44,396 nt of DNA, from positions 1 to 44,396 of the forward strand of contig NZ_AEJC01000092.1 in NCBI RefSeq assembly GCF_000317595.1. The letters are read 5' to 3'. The translations under genes were made by a program, and so were the position numbers. The number at the start of each line of letters is the position of its first letter. Within the stretch, counting starts at the first letter, position 1. A model generated the notes under the pieces. It saw nothing but the letters and a program-made list of their open reading frames with translations. It had not been told where the DNA came from and did not search any database. Source of the DNA: Streptomyces ipomoeae 91-03. Its GTDB lineage: Bacteria > Actinomycetota > Actinomycetes > Streptomycetales > Streptomycetaceae. Positions 37,325 to 44,396 of the stretch are shown here, in pieces.

Positions 37325-38683
37325 ATGAGATCTCTGAGAAAAGGCTTATCGCTCACTTCCCTGCTGACCGGCGTCGTCGCGCTCGGTGCCCTGCTCGTCG
37401 CGGCTCCCGCCGCCCACGCGGCCGATCCGCCGCTGCGGGATCTCGCCGCGGCCAAGGGCAAGGCCATCGGCACCGCGGTGACCGGCTCCAAGCTCACCGG
37501 CACCTACGGCGAGATCGCGGGCCGGGAGTTCAACTGGCTCACCCCCGGCAACGCCATGAAGTGGGGCTCCGTCGAGCCCACCCGGGGCAACTTCAACTGG
37601 ACCGAGGCCGACCAGATCGTCGCCTTCGCCGAGGCCCACGACCAGGACGTACGCGGCCACACCCTCGTCTGGCACAGCCAGAACCCGAGCTGGCTGACGA
37701 ACGGCACCTGGACGTCCGCCCAGCTCGGCCAGCTCATGACCGACCACATCGCGCTCGAAGTCGGCCGCTACAAGGGGCGCCTGGCCGCCTGGGACGTGGT
37801 CAACGAACCCTTCAACGAGGACGGCACCTACCGCCAGACCCTCTGGTACAACGGCCTCGGCGCCGACTACATCGCCCAGGCCCTCACCGCCGCCCGCGCC
37901 GCCGACCCGGCCGCCAAGCTCTACATCAACGACTACAACGTCGAGGGCGTCAACGCGAAGAGCACCGCCCTGTACAACCTGGTCAGGGACCTCAAGGCGC
38001 GCGGCGTCCCGATCGACGGGGTGGGACTCCAGGCCCATCTGATCCTCGGCCAAGTGCCGTCGACCTTGCAGCAGAACATCCAGCGCTTCGCCGACCTGGG
38101 TGTGGACGTCGCCATCACGGAACTCGACATCCGTATGCAACTCCCGGCCACCGAGGCGAAGCTGGCCCAGCAGCGCACCGAGTACGAGACCGTGGTGAAG
38201 GCGTGCGTGGCGGTGACCCGCTGCACCGGCGTCACGGTCTGGGGCTTCACCGACTCCGACTCCTGGATCCCGGACACCTTCCCGGGGCAGGGCGCGGCGA
38301 CCCCGTACGACGAGAACTACGCGCCGAAACCCGCGTACTACGGCATCGTGACCGCGCTCGGCGGCACGGTGACCGAACCGCCGGTCCCGGACGGCTGCAC
38401 GGCCGCGTACCGCGTGGCGAGCCAGTGGAACACCGGCTTCACCGGCAACGTCACGATCAGTTGCTCCGGCGCCTCCCTCTCCTCCTGGCGCGTCAACTGG
38501 ACGTTCGGCGCGGGCCAGCAGATCAGTCAGGCCTGGAACGCGACCTGCACCCAGAGCGGCGCGACCGTCAGCTGCGTCAACGCCTCCTGGAACGGCAGCG
38601 TGTCGAACGGCGGTTCGGTGACCTTCGGCTTCAACGCGTCCTGGAGCGGGAGCAATCCGGTGCCGACGGTGACGTTGGGCTGA
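37325..38683 (+). CDS. Secreted GH10 endo-1,4-beta-xylanase with CBM2
   Basis: The 452-residue protein has a signal peptide (cleavage near AHA, residue 32). A GH10 catalytic domain (about 36-347) carries acid/base Glu161 in WDVVNEP and nucleophile Glu266 in ITELDIR. A short linker and a family 2 carbohydrate-binding module (about 357-452) with a terminal Cys pair complete it. It cleaves extracellular xylan, feeding the nearby importer and GH3 enzyme. The ATG at 37325 has GGAGG 8 nt upstream. Codon 8 is TTA (37346-37348) in a cluster of rare codons (AGA, TCT, AGA, AAA, TTA), making translation potentially dependent on bldA tRNA. The upstream frame extension lacks a signal peptide. Confidence 0.95.
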   Translation: MRSLRKGLSLTSLLTGVVALGALLVAAPAAHAADPPLRDLAAAKGKAIGTAVTGSKLTGTYGEIAGREFNWLTPGNAMKWGSVEPTRGNFNWTEADQIVAFAEAHDQDVRGHTLVWHSQNPSWLTNGTWTSAQLGQLMTDHIALEVGRYKGRLAAWDVVNEPFNEDGTYRQTLWYNGLGADYIAQALTAARAADPAAKLYINDYNVEGVNAKSTALYNLVRDLKARGVPIDGVGLQAHLILGQVPSTLQQNIQRFADLGVDVAITELDIRMQLPATEAKLAQQRTEYETVVKACVAVTRCTGVTVWGFTDSDSWIPDTFPGQGAATPYDENYAPKPAYYGIVTALGGTVTEPPVPDGCTAAYRVASQWNTGFTGNVTISCSGASLSSWRVNWTFGAGQQISQAWNATCTQSGATVSCVNASWNGSVSNGGSVTFGFNASWSGSNPVPTVTLG

Positions 38684-38757
38684 GAAAGCTGAGAATTTCC
38701 GAAGGAAAGGCGACGGGTGGTTCCTCCTCGTAATAATTCGGACGTACGTTCCTGTGT

Positions 38758-39852
38758 GTGACTGGTGAAGAAGACGAGTACGAGGACGACAACGGGGGCG
38801 CGGACAGACGGCCGCAACGGCTGGAGCAACGGCTGGGCCGGCGGTCGCGGTGGTTGAAGATCGCCGGGTGCACGCTCGCCGGCGTCCTCGTACTCGGCGC
38901 GGGTGGGGCGGGCTGGGCGTTCTGGCAGCTCAACGGCAACATCAAGAGCGTCGACATCAACAGCGCGCTCGGCGACGACCGCCCCGCGAAGACCCCGTCG
39001 ACGGCATCGCCCTCGGCGTCGGCCGACACCGAGCCGTTGCCGAGCGGCGCGTTGAACATCCTGGTCCTCGGCTCGGACTCCCGCAGCGGCGAGGAGAACG
39101 CCGAACTCGGCGGCGGCGAGGACTCCGGCGCCCGCTCCGACACGGCGATGGTCGTCCACATCGACGAGGGCCGCACCGAGGCGACGGTGGTCAGCATCCC
39201 CCGCGACACTCTGGTCACCCGTCCGTCCTGCCCCCTGGAGTCGGGCGGTTCGACGTCGGTGGCGTACAACGCGATGTTCAACAGCGCGTACGCGGTGGGC
39301 GGGCCGGTGTGCGCGGTGAAGACCGTCGAGTCGATGACGAACGTCCGCATGGACCACTACATCGAGATCGACTTCTCGGGCTTCGCGAAGCTGGTCGACG
39401 CCCTCGGCGGCGTCACGGTCACCACGGACGAGGACATCGACGACGAGGACAGCCATCTGGAGCTGAAGGCCGGCACCCACCATCTGGACGGCGAACAGGC
39501 CCTGGCCCTCGCCCGCACCCGCCACGGCATAGGCGACGGCAGCGACCTCGGCCGAATAGGCCTTCAGCAGAAGCTGGTGAAGGCGTTGCTGGACCAGATC
39601 GCGTCCACGAATCTGCCGACCGATCCCACCAAGCTCTACGAGGTCGCCGACGCGATCACCGGCAGCCTCACCACCGACACCGGCCTGGACTCCCTCACCG
39701 AACTGATGACCTTCGCCGAAAGCCTGAAGGGCCTGTCGTCGGACGACACCGAGACCGTGACGATGCCGGTGGTCACGGCCCCGTACGACCGCAACCGCGT
39801 GGTGGCGGACGAACCGGAGGCGAGCGAGCTGTGGGCGTCGCTGAAGGGGTGA
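38758..39852 (+). CDS. LytR-CpsA-Psr (LCP) family protein
   Basis: A 364-residue type II membrane protein. An acidic/basic cytoplasmic N-terminus (1-33) precedes one transmembrane helix (about 34-56). The extracellular LCP domain has ILVLGSDSRSG (101-111), ARSDTAMVVHID and VVSIPRDTLV with the conserved Arg149-Asp150. LCP enzymes attach teichoic-acid or other glycopolymers to peptidoglycan. GTG start at 38758, 74 nt after the xylanase stop; no terminator is evident between them. Paralogues are numerous in Streptomyces, so its specific polymer is unknown. Confidence 0.92.
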   Translation: MTGEEDEYEDDNGGADRRPQRLEQRLGRRSRWLKIAGCTLAGVLVLGAGGAGWAFWQLNGNIKSVDINSALGDDRPAKTPSTASPSASADTEPLPSGALNILVLGSDSRSGEENAELGGGEDSGARSDTAMVVHIDEGRTEATVVSIPRDTLVTRPSCPLESGGSTSVAYNAMFNSAYAVGGPVCAVKTVESMTNVRMDHYIEIDFSGFAKLVDALGGVTVTTDEDIDDEDSHLELKAGTHHLDGEQALALARTRHGIGDGSDLGRIGLQQKLVKALLDQIASTNLPTDPTKLYEVADAITGSLTTDTGLDSLTELMTFAESLKGLSSDDTETVTMPVVTAPYDRNRVVADEPEASELWASLKG

Positions 39853-39882
39853 GAAAAAACTTCGGGGAACTTCGGTCGCTCG

Positions 39883-39908
39883 TGTCGATCCCGGTGGCTC
39901 CCGTTCGA
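39883..39908 (+). promoter_or_regulatory. Putative ECF42-type promoter of the DGPF gene
   Basis: TGTCGA (39883-39888), 17 nt, then CGAC (39906-39909), about 85 nt before the DGPF-protein start. As I recall, ECF42 target promoters of DGPF genes have TGTCGA at -35 and a CGA-containing -10. The cognate sigma gene is next door. Confidence 0.55.
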
Positions 39909-39992
39909 CGCGAGGGTGAGAGGCAGGGAGAAGCCCTGCCGACCGTAGCGACATCGAACGAAGACGAAGAAGACGAGAACGAGGGAGTCATC

Positions 39993-40349
39993 ATGCCGCG
40001 CTATCTGTCGATGGTCAGGATCGACGAGCAGACCGCACCCCCCGAGGGGCCGAGCCCCGAGCTGATGCAGCGGATGGGGGATCTGCTGGAGGAGATCACC
40101 AAGGCGGGGGTCATGCTCGACACCGGTGGGCTGATGCCGAGTGCGCAGGGGAAGAGGGTGCGCTGGGAGGGCGGCGAGCTGTCGGTCACCGACGGGCCGT
40201 TCACCGAGACGAAGGAGGTCGTGGGCGGCTACGCGCTCATGCAGTGCAAGGACATGGCCGAGGCGATCGAGTGGACCAAGCGGTTCCTGAAGGTGCACGA
40301 GGAGTACTGGACGGTGACGTGTGAGGTGCGGGAGATCCAGGAGGCCTGA
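39993..40349 (+). CDS. DGPF/YCII-domain protein
   Basis: A 118-residue protein starting MPRYLSMVRIDEQTAPPEG with the family motif DGPFTETKEVVGGY (Asp67-Gly-Pro-Phe70) in a ferredoxin-like YCII fold. Members are the conserved neighbours and targets of ECF42 sigma factors; their activity is not established. GAGGGAG lies just before the ATG at 39993; a long frame upstream, running through the LCP gene, is not used. It is 66 nt upstream of the sigma gene in the same orientation. Confidence 0.9.
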   Translation: MPRYLSMVRIDEQTAPPEGPSPELMQRMGDLLEEITKAGVMLDTGGLMPSAQGKRVRWEGGELSVTDGPFTETKEVVGGYALMQCKDMAEAIEWTKRFLKVHEEYWTVTCEVREIQEA

Positions 40350-40415
40350 CGGCCTCGGGGGCTGACGCTCCTGTTCGCTGGTCCGAAGCCCCGTACGGGT
40401 GTCTGATGGTGGGCT

Positions 40416-41849
40416 GTGACCCCACAGCCCACCGCCCCCGGCACCGCCCCGCCCGGCCCAGACCCCGCCGACGCCGGCCTCACGGACTCCGGCCCCACCG
40501 GCGCCGGCCCAGGCCCCGCCGACTCCGGCCCCGCCGACGCCGGCACCGGCTCCGTTGACGCCGGCCTCGCCGACTCCGGCGCCGTCGGGAGTCCGGTCGG
40601 CTTTGCTGGTGTCGCTGTTGAGACCGTCTTCCGGATGGAGGCGCCCCGGATCATCGCCGGGGTCGCGCGGATCGTGCGGGACGTCGGTATCGCGGAGGAG
40701 TTGGCGCAGGACGCGCTGGTCGCGGCGTTGGAGCAGTGGCCGCGGGACGGGGTCCCGGACAATCCGGGGGCCTGGCTGACGGCCACGGCCAAGCACCGCG
40801 CGGTCGACCTCGTACGACGCCGGGAACGGTATGCGCGCAAGCTGGCGGAGGTCGGCCGGGACCTGGAGGCGAACCCGCACCACCTGGACGAGCCGTCCGA
40901 CCCCGACGACATCGACGACGGCCTGCTCCGTCTCGTCTTCACCGCCTGCCACCCGGTGCTCTCCGCCGAGGCCCGGATCGCCCTCACCCTCCGCCTCCTC
41001 GGCGGTCTGACGACGACCGAGATCGCCCGCGCCTTCCTCGCCCCGGAGACGACGGTCGCCCAGCGCATCGTCCGCGCCAAACGGACCCTGGCCGCGAAGA
41101 ACGTCCCCTTCGAGGTGCCCTACGGCCCCGACCGCGAGGCTCGGCTGGGCTCCGTACTGGAGGTCATCTACCTCATCTTCAACGAGGGCTACGCGGCCAC
41201 CGCCGGCGACGACCTGCTGCGCCCCGCCCTGTGCGAGGACGCCCTCCGCCTCGCGCGCGTGCTGGCCCAGCTGATGCCCAAGGAACCCGAGGCGCATGGC
41301 CTGGTGGCGCTGCTGGAGCTGCAGGAGTCACGTTCCGCCGCCCGCACCGGCCCGTCCGGCGAGCCCGTCCTCCTCAAGGACCAGGACCGCCGCCGCTGGA
41401 ACCGCCTCCTCATCGCCCGGGGCTTCACCGCGCTCGCCCGCGCCACCGCCCTCGCCCCGGGCACCCCGGGCCCGTACGCCCTCCAGGCCGCCATCGCCGC
41501 CTGCCACGCCCAGGCGTACACGTACGAGGAGACCGACTGGCCGAAGATCGCCACCCTCTACGCCCTTCTCGCCGCCCGCTCCCCGTCCCCCGTCGTCGAA
41601 CTCAACCGCGCGGTCGCCGTCTCGATGGCCGACGGTCCCGGCCCCGCCCTGGAGATCGTCGACCGCCTCACCACCGAACCCGCCCTGCGTGACTATCACT
41701 TGCTGCCGAGCGTCCGAGGGGACCTGCTCCAGCGGTTGGGGCGTACGACGGAGGCCCGGGCCGAGTTCGAACGCGCGGCGGCGCTGGCGCGCAACGAGCG
41801 GGAGCGGGGGATGCTGCGGGAGCGTGCGGAGTCGGTCGGGGGCGACTGA
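40416..41849 (+). CDS. ECF42-type RNA polymerase sigma factor with C-terminal extension
   Basis: A 477-residue sigma-70-family factor. Residues 1-60 are a repetitive Ala/Gly/Pro/Asp-rich tail. Sigma region 2 (about 68-138) contains GIAEELAQDALVAALEQWP and NPGAWLTATAKHRAVDLVRR, and region 4 (about 182-226) contains LRLLGGLTTTEIARAFL and ETTVAQRIVRAKR. Residues 230-477 are the large helical, TPR-like extension that defines ECF42 and replaces a classical anti-sigma factor. GTG start at 40416. The adjacent DGPF gene is its expected target. Inducing signal unknown. Confidence 0.93.
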   Translation: MTPQPTAPGTAPPGPDPADAGLTDSGPTGAGPGPADSGPADAGTGSVDAGLADSGAVGSPVGFAGVAVETVFRMEAPRIIAGVARIVRDVGIAEELAQDALVAALEQWPRDGVPDNPGAWLTATAKHRAVDLVRRRERYARKLAEVGRDLEANPHHLDEPSDPDDIDDGLLRLVFTACHPVLSAEARIALTLRLLGGLTTTEIARAFLAPETTVAQRIVRAKRTLAAKNVPFEVPYGPDREARLGSVLEVIYLIFNEGYAATAGDDLLRPALCEDALRLARVLAQLMPKEPEAHGLVALLELQESRSAARTGPSGEPVLLKDQDRRRWNRLLIARGFTALARATALAPGTPGPYALQAAIAACHAQAYTYEETDWPKIATLYALLAARSPSPVVELNRAVAVSMADGPGPALEIVDRLTTEPALRDYHLLPSVRGDLLQRLGRTTEARAEFERAAALARNERERGMLRERAESVGGD

Positions 41850-41862
41850 ACTCGTTCGGCGG

Positions 41863-43062
41863 CTACCGGACCGGGTGCCCGATCAGCATCGTCGGGGCTC
41901 CCGCGACGCGGGTCAGGAAGACCGTCGCCGAGTTGGGGCCCTGGGGCTTGACCTTCCTGCGGAGTTCCTCCGGTTCGACGGCCGACCCCCGCTTCTTCAC
42001 CGTCAGGACCCCCACCTCCCGCTCCCTCAGCAGGGCCTTCAGCTTCTTGACGTTGAAGGGCAGCCGGTCGGTGATCTCGTAGGCGGTGGCGTACGGGGTG
42101 ACGTGGTGCTCGTCGGCGGTGATGTACGCGATCGTGGGGTCGATCAGCCCGCCGTCCAGGTCCGCGGCGACCTCGGCGACCAGATGGGCGCGGATGACGG
42201 CGCCGTCGGGCTCGTACAGATAGCGCCCCACGGGCCGCACCGAGGGGTCGGGCAGCATGGTGTCGGGCGAGGCCCGGATGCCCGCCTCCGAGGGGAGCAG
42301 CATCGCCCGCCGTGCCCCCGGCGTCCCGTTCGGCCGGAACCACAGCACGGCCTCCTTCACGTCTCCGCCGTCCGAGATCCACTCGGCCTCGGCCTCGGCG
42401 GGGATCGCCTCGTGCGGGATGCCGGGCGCGATCTTCAGCACGCCGAGCGGTGCCTCGAGCGCGGCGGACACGGCCCAGGACAGGGGCGGGGAGTACGCCT
42501 CCGGGTCGAAGATCCGGCCGCGCTTGGAGGAGCGCCGGGCCGGGTCGACGAACACGGCGTCGTACCCGGCCGTGTCCACCTCCGTGACGTCCGCCTCGCG
42601 CACCTCGATCAGATCGGCGAGGCCGAGCGCGTCGGCGTTGGCGCGGGCCACCGCCGCGGTCAGCGGATCGCGGTCGACGGCCAGGACACGGATCCCGGCG
42701 CGCGCGAACGCGATCGCGTCACCGCCGATCCCGCAGCACAGGTCGGCGACGGAGCGTACGCCCAGCGCGTGGAGGCACTCGGCCCGGTACGTCGCCACAC
42801 TCGCCCGCGTCGACTGTTCGACCCCGTTCGGCGTGAAGAACATCCGCTCCGCGTCCGCCGCCCCGAACTTCGCCACCGCCCGCTGCCGCAGCTGCGCCTG
42901 CGTCATCGCCGCCGTGACGAGTTCCGCCGGGTACGCGCGCCGCAACCGGGTCGCCACGGCCAACTCCCGCGCCGGTTCGGTACCGCGCACCTCGTCGAGC
43001 AGGGCGCGGCCCTCGGGGGTGAGCAGAGGGGCGAGGAAGGCGTCGGGGTCGAGGTCGTTCAC
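41863..43062 (-). CDS. Class I SAM-dependent methyltransferase with THUMP-like C-terminus
   Basis: A 399-residue protein. Residues 1-95 are helical. The Rossmann methyltransferase core follows with VADLCCGIGGDAIAFA (105-120), VLAVDRDP (127-134) and AVFVDPARRSSKRGR. The C-terminal third (ITADEHHVTPYATAYEI ... VKKRGSAVEPEELRRKV) matches what databases call a THUMP-like domain. An RNA substrate is plausible but not demonstrated. GTG start at 43062. It is convergent with the sigma gene (13 nt between stops) and divergent from the deacetylase. Confidence 0.88.
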   Translation of the reverse strand: MNDLDPDAFLAPLLTPEGRALLDEVRGTEPARELAVATRLRRAYPAELVTAAMTQAQLRQRAVAKFGAADAERMFFTPNGVEQSTRASVATYRAECLHALGVRSVADLCCGIGGDAIAFARAGIRVLAVDRDPLTAAVARANADALGLADLIEVREADVTEVDTAGYDAVFVDPARRSSKRGRIFDPEAYSPPLSWAVSAALEAPLGVLKIAPGIPHEAIPAEAEAEWISDGGDVKEAVLWFRPNGTPGARRAMLLPSEAGIRASPDTMLPDPSVRPVGRYLYEPDGAVIRAHLVAEVAADLDGGLIDPTIAYITADEHHVTPYATAYEITDRLPFNVKKLKALLREREVGVLTVKKRGSAVEPEELRRKVKPQGPNSATVFLTRVAGAPTMLIGHPVR

Positions 43063-43262
43063 GGGGCCATTGTCGGCCAGGGGGAGGGGGCGTGGGACGG
43101 CGAGGGGTGGGTGCGGGCGGCAGCCGACGGCAGCGGGCGCGACAGGCGGCGGTCGAGCGGTGCCTGCCGGTCGGGTGGCGTGTGCGCCGGTCGGGGGATG
43201 GTGCGGGGTCGTTGGCGGTGTCGGGGCGGTGGGGAGGGGGTGTGCTGCGAGGATGCGGCGCC

Positions 43263-44258
43263 ATGCAACTAGTACGACAAAATGACGAAAAGGGTGTGGG
43301 TGGGGCCAACTGGTCGAATACCCGGAGGGGGAGCGGCGCCCTCCGAGGAGGCGCCGCCGTACTCGCCGTCGCGGCCATCGTGTCGGGGTGCGCCGGGGGA
43401 GACTCGGAGGGTGAGCCCAGCGGCTCCCGGAAACGCGGGACGGCTTCCCCGGTCCACGGCCAACCCGGTCGGCAGCGCCTTGTCGCCCCCGCCGCGCGCG
43501 CCCTCGGCGCGTACGCCGCGAAACTGCGCCGTGCGCACGCCGCGCGGGTCGCCGCCGCGAAGCGCTGGAGGCTGGCCGAGCCGCCGTTGACCCCGCCCGC
43601 GCCTCCGGAGAGGAAGCCGCTCCTCAGGACCCGTAAGGGCTTCGAGGTCGACGACCATGTCGAGGACGGACTGCCGCCCGTCTTCACCACCGTTCCGACC
43701 CGCCACAAGGTCGTCTTCCTCACCATCGACGACGGCGCCGAGAAGGACCCCGCCTTCCTGCGCATGATGAGCGAACTGAGGATCCCGTACACCGCGTTCC
43801 TCAGCGACTACCTGATCAAGGGGGACTACGGCTACTTCGCACACATGCGGGACCGAGGTGTCGTACTCGACAACCACACCCTCAACCACCGCTACATGCC
43901 CGCCCTCTCCTACGAAGCCCAGAAGCGCGAGATCTGCGGCATGCAGGACGTGATCGAGAAGCGGTACGGCGAACGGCCCACGCTCTTCCGGCCGCCGTAC
44001 GGCAGCTACGACAGGCACACCCTGCGCGCCGCCAAGGCCTGCGGCGTCAAAGCCGTCCCCCTGTGGAACGAGGAGGTCTTCGTCGACCGCTGGGAGTACC
44101 GCGAAGGGGACCGCGAACTCCGCCCCGGCGACATCGTCCTCAGCCACTTCCGCGGCCGGAAGCACTGGAAGGGCACCATGCCCGACATGATCCGCCGGTT
44201 CCTGAACCATGTGACCGCCGAGGGGTACGCGGTGGCACGGCTGGAGGACTACCTGTGA
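43263..44258 (+). CDS. Lipoprotein polysaccharide deacetylase (NodB/CE4)
   Basis: From the ATG at 43263 the product is 331 residues with a lipoprotein signal (AVLAVAAIVSGC, lipid Cys43). A Pro/Arg/Ala-rich stalk (45-125) leads to a NodB-homology domain with TIDDG (Asp156-Asp157), HTLNH (205-209) and RPPYGS (243-248), the CE4 metal and catalytic motifs. It would deacetylate GlcNAc-type polymers at the cell surface. The usual Phe of TFDDG is Ile. The frame begins at 43092 but upstream residues are not signal-like. The 5' end is relatively AT-rich (CAACTAGTACGACAAAATGAC). Confidence 0.9.
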   Translation: MQLVRQNDEKGVGGANWSNTRRGSGALRGGAAVLAVAAIVSGCAGGDSEGEPSGSRKRGTASPVHGQPGRQRLVAPAARALGAYAAKLRRAHAARVAAAKRWRLAEPPLTPPAPPERKPLLRTRKGFEVDDHVEDGLPPVFTTVPTRHKVVFLTIDDGAEKDPAFLRMMSELRIPYTAFLSDYLIKGDYGYFAHMRDRGVVLDNHTLNHRYMPALSYEAQKREICGMQDVIEKRYGERPTLFRPPYGSYDRHTLRAAKACGVKAVPLWNEEVFVDRWEYREGDRELRPGDIVLSHFRGRKHWKGTMPDMIRRFLNHVTAEGYAVARLEDYL

Positions 44259-44396
44259 GGGGGCGCGGGGGGCGTACGCGGTGCGGGGCGCGTACGGCGA
44301 GTGGAGTGCGTTGGGGGCGTGCGGTGCCTACAGTGCGCGCGGTCCTTACGGTGCGCGCGGGGCGTACGGCGCGAAGGGTGCGCCCAGGTGGGGTAC
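44259..44396. other. Low-complexity end of window
   Basis: The last 138 nt consist of degenerate GCGTACGG/GTGCGCGCGG repeats. More than one frame is open because of the bias, but there is no start with a ribosome binding site, so no gene is called. Confidence 0.4.

Overview
The window is high-GC chromosomal DNA from a Streptomyces or very close actinomycete. The grounds are strong third-position G/C bias, many GTG starts, actinobacterial S8/L6/SecY/AcpS/GlmS sequences, an ECF42-type sigma factor beside a DGPF protein, sugar ABC importers without an ATPase, and dispersed hairpin repeats of a kind I remember from Streptomyces genomes. No tRNA, rRNA, IS element, prophage or CRISPR array was seen.

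Region 1 (1-10.7 kb, all plus) is the spc/alpha translation cluster: rpsH, rplF, rplR, rpsE, rpmD, rplO, secY, adk, map, infA, rpmJ, rpsM, rpsK, rpoA, rplQ, truA. It is broken by strong hairpins after rplO, adk, rpsK and rplQ, and a double-hairpin dispersed repeat lies between rpoA and rplQ.

Region 2 (10.7-13.6 kb) holds a minus-strand membrane-anchored protein and a small secreted protein, then rplM-rpsI.

Region 3 (13.8-24.2 kb) is cell-envelope and cofactor metabolism: glmM, a DUF389 membrane protein, coaA, two small unknown genes, a fused NAD(P)H-hydrate epimerase/dehydratase, acpS, glmS, an unusual YkuD-fold protein and alr. GlmS and GlmM make GlcN-1-P for UDP-GlcNAc, and Alr makes D-Ala, so several steps of peptidoglycan precursor supply are clustered.

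Region 4 (24.4-30.3 kb) has an alpha/beta hydrolase, tsaE, a 57-residue gene behind an iron-box-like dyad, a membrane-anchored protein, the overlapping tsaB-rimI-tsaD-orf cluster (t6A tRNA modification and N-terminal acetylation), and a small membrane protein.

Region 5 (30.4-38.7 kb) is a xylan/xylobiose locus resembling bxlEFGA/bxlR. On the minus strand are a Tat-type lipoprotein binding protein, two permeases and a cytoplasmic GH3 beta-xylosidase. Divergent from them are a LacI-family regulator and a secreted GH10-CBM2 xylanase. A CGAA-centred operator motif occurs upstream of both the transporter and the xylanase, and the xylanase carries a TTA codon.

Region 6 (38.7-44.4 kb) has an LCP-family protein, a DGPF/YCII protein and its ECF42 sigma factor, a class I methyltransferase and a lipoprotein polysaccharide deacetylase. 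Tandem minisatellite-like repeats occur in at least four intergenic gaps.
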